Shown in pieces: positions 37,330-38,296 of a stretch of DNA of 38,296 nt (positions are counted from its first letter, which is position 1; the number at the start of each line of letters is the position of its first letter). The notes beneath the pieces were generated by a model. The model searched no databases. It was not told the origin of the DNA and saw only the letters and a program-made list of their open reading frames with translations. This DNA comes from Anaerolineaceae bacterium UBA3924 (GTDB lineage Bacteria > Chloroflexota > Anaerolineae > Anaerolineales > Anaerolineaceae). The position numbers were made by a program, and so were the translations under genes. The DNA lies in contig DGEO01000017.1 of NCBI GenBank assembly GCA_002385985.1, positions 1 through 38,296 on the forward strand. The letters are read 5' to 3'.

Positions 37330-38030
37330 ACGCTGAAGAACGCAAGCAGTTACTGGACGCATACCTGCGTCAGGTGGGCGGGCAGCTGATTGTCTCCTGC
37401 CAGGCGCTCAGCCACGAGCCGCTGCACGGCTCGGAGATCATGGCCCGCATGGCCGTGGCCGCCCTGCAGGGCGGGGCGAAGGGCCTGCGCGCCAACAGCC
37501 CGGAGGACATCCGCGCCATCAAGCAGAAGGTGGACCTGCCGTTGATTGGCATCTACAAAGACGAGACGCCGGGGCTGGAGGTGTTCATCACCCCCACCGT
37601 TTGGCACTGCCTGCAGGTGGCCGAGGCCGGGGCCGAGGTGATCGCCTTTGACGCCACGCAGCGGCCGCATCCGAAGGAAACCGTGCCGGAGATTGTCCGC
37701 GCGGTGCACGAGCAGACCCGCTGCCTGGTCATGGCGGATGTCTCCACGCTGGAAGAAGGGCTGGCCGCCGAAGCGGCCGGGGTGGACCTGATCAGCACCA
37801 CGCTCTCGGGGTACACGCCTTACTCCCGGCAGAATGAGGGGCCGGACCTGGAGCTGGTGCGCGAGCTGACCGCCCGGGTGCGCATCCCGGTGATCGCCGA
37901 GGGGCGCTATCACTATCCCGAGCAGGTCAAGGCGGCGCTGTCGGCCGGAGCGGCGGCGGTGGTCGTGGGCGGGGCCATCACCCGCCCGCAGGAGATCACC
38001 GCCCGCTTTGTGAAGGCGATTAATGGTTAG
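37326..38030 (+). CDS. nanE: N-acetylmannosamine-6-phosphate 2-epimerase
   Basis: 234 residues, typical for NanE, a TIM barrel. Recognisable blocks are LIVSCQALSHEPLHG, ARMAVAALQGGAKGLRANS, the catalytic Lys in IGIYKDE, FITPTVWHCLQVAEAGAEVIAFDAT, MADVSTLEEG, TTLSGYT, IAEGRYHYPEQ, and VVVGGAITRP. It interconverts ManNAc-6-phosphate and GlcNAc-6-phosphate. It normally works after NanK in sialic-acid or ManNAc catabolism, but no nanA, nagA or nagB is visible before the window end. The start overlaps the kinase stop by 4 nt. Confidence 0.95.
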   Translation: MNAEERKQLLDAYLRQVGGQLIVSCQALSHEPLHGSEIMARMAVAALQGGAKGLRANSPEDIRAIKQKVDLPLIGIYKDETPGLEVFITPTVWHCLQVAEAGAEVIAFDATQRPHPKETVPEIVRAVHEQTRCLVMADVSTLEEGLAAEAAGVDLISTTLSGYTPYSRQNEGPDLELVRELTARVRIPVIAEGRYHYPEQVKAALSAGAAAVVVGGAITRPQEITARFVKAING

Positions 38031-38057
38031 GTTAGCGGTGTGATGTTAGCGGTGTGA
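38031..38057 (+). repeat. tandem 13-nt direct repeat after nanE
   Basis: GTTAGCGGTGTGA occurs at 38031-38043 and again at 38045-38057, period 14, directly after the nanE stop. A related TTAGCGGTG surrounds the OsmC stop at 3466-3474. No function assigned. Confidence 0.6.
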
Positions 38058-38083
38058 GTTTACAGGTATTGACGGGGGATTAT

Positions 38084-38109
38084 TGAACCGGGCCGTATGG
38101 CCCGGTTCA
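38084..38109 (+). terminator. stem-loop terminator-like element after the PTS operon
   Basis: Perfect 11-bp stem (38084-38094 with 38099-38109) with a GTAT loop, 54 nt after the nanE stop. No T tract follows, so it may terminate weakly or protect the 3' end of the mRNA. Confidence 0.6.
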
Positions 38110-38176
38110 TGCGTTGTGGGTGTAGCACGCAGGCGTGTTCCCACACAGGTAGGGTTTTTATCCACCCATCCCCCCT

Positions 38177-38238
38177 TTCCCCCCTTCCCGTAGGGACGAT
38201 TCTGCCGATCCCCAGCTTCCTGGCCGGGAAGGGGGGAA
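38177..38238. repeat. 14-bp inverted repeat with 34-nt spacer
   Basis: TTCCCCCCTTCCCG (38177-38190) and its exact complement at 38225-38238. It lies in the 266-nt gene-free end of the window, between two other inverted repeats. Confidence 0.65.
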
Positions 38239-38247
38239 GGATTTATC

Positions 38248-38292
38248 GTGGAGGAAGGCGCGAAACCGGCCAGGTTTCGCGCCTTCCTCCAC
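38248..38292. repeat. perfect 20-bp inverted repeat with 5-nt loop
   Basis: Bases 38248-38267 and 38273-38292 are exact complements, giving a very stable hairpin with loop GGCCA. No T tract is visible before the window ends. It may be an intergenic REP-like repeat or part of a transcription terminator for genes beyond the window. Confidence 0.85.
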
Positions 38293-38296
38293 ACCA

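Noticed and set aside
38248..38292. Terminal inverted repeat of an insertion sequence
   Set aside because: The two arms are 5 nt apart and form a hairpin; no transposase gene and no target-site duplication is visible.
1..38296. CRISPR array, tRNA or rRNA
   Set aside because: No regularly spaced repeats, cloverleaf-like sequences with a CCA end or rRNA signature blocks were found on either strand.

Overview
This is about 38 kb of GC-rich, gene-dense bacterial chromosome. I infer a Chloroflexota lineage of the Anaerolineae type. The reasons are an FMN-riboswitch-controlled RibXY-type riboflavin ABC transporter, a DDN-type deazaflavin (F420) oxidoreductase, lipoproteins with Pro/Thr linkers, and secreted proteins carrying a YLP-type tag. 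This assignment is inference, because no rRNA or marker gene lies in the window. I see no tRNA, rRNA, CRISPR array, transposase or phage gene.

The left part (1-25.2 kb) is a series of short transcription units on both strands. They are: a GT-C-like membrane protein; a secreted GH26-like protein whose nucleophile position is Gln; an OsmC protein; an FMN riboswitch with terminator leading permease, binding-protein and ATPase genes for riboflavin or flavin uptake; a class II aldolase plus L-cysteine desulfidase-family pair (minus); a DUF4180 protein; a CcrM-like adenine methyltransferase followed by an M3 oligopeptidase (minus); a DDN-type oxidoreductase; imidazolonepropionase, HD hydrolase, inositol monophosphatase and a lipoprotein (minus); a GIN-domain lipoprotein; an alkaline-phosphatase-superfamily enzyme; a gingipain-like C25 protease; a lipoprotein; and a CopB-type P1B ATPase with a His-rich N-terminus (minus).

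The right part (25.3-38.0 kb) is one long plus-strand cluster built around a self-contained phosphotransferase system. It holds a PRD-type regulator, mannitol-type IIC, IIB and IIA as three separate proteins, and an HPr-EI fusion that supplies the general PTS phosphorelay. Downstream are a double-Rossmann MDR dehydrogenase, a small membrane protein, a FruK/PfkB-type sugar-phosphate kinase, an unrecognised 121-residue protein, a histidine phosphatase, a Gfo/Idh/MocA oxidoreductase, a ROK kinase and ManNAc-6-phosphate 2-epimerase (NanE). The simplest reading is uptake and phosphorylation of a hexitol, oxidation to a ketose phosphate and a second phosphorylation, with an amino-sugar branch attached. 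The usual MtlD is absent. This cluster is the best candidate for an undescribed pathway.

Promoters stand out as TATAAT-like -10 boxes, often with an upstream TG and poor -35 boxes. In four genes (CcrM-like, DDN-type, hutI and the 21.3-kb lipoprotein) the start codon lies only 7-8 nt after the -10 box, which predicts leaderless mRNAs. The window ends in an intergenic region with three inverted repeats, one with perfect 20-bp arms.
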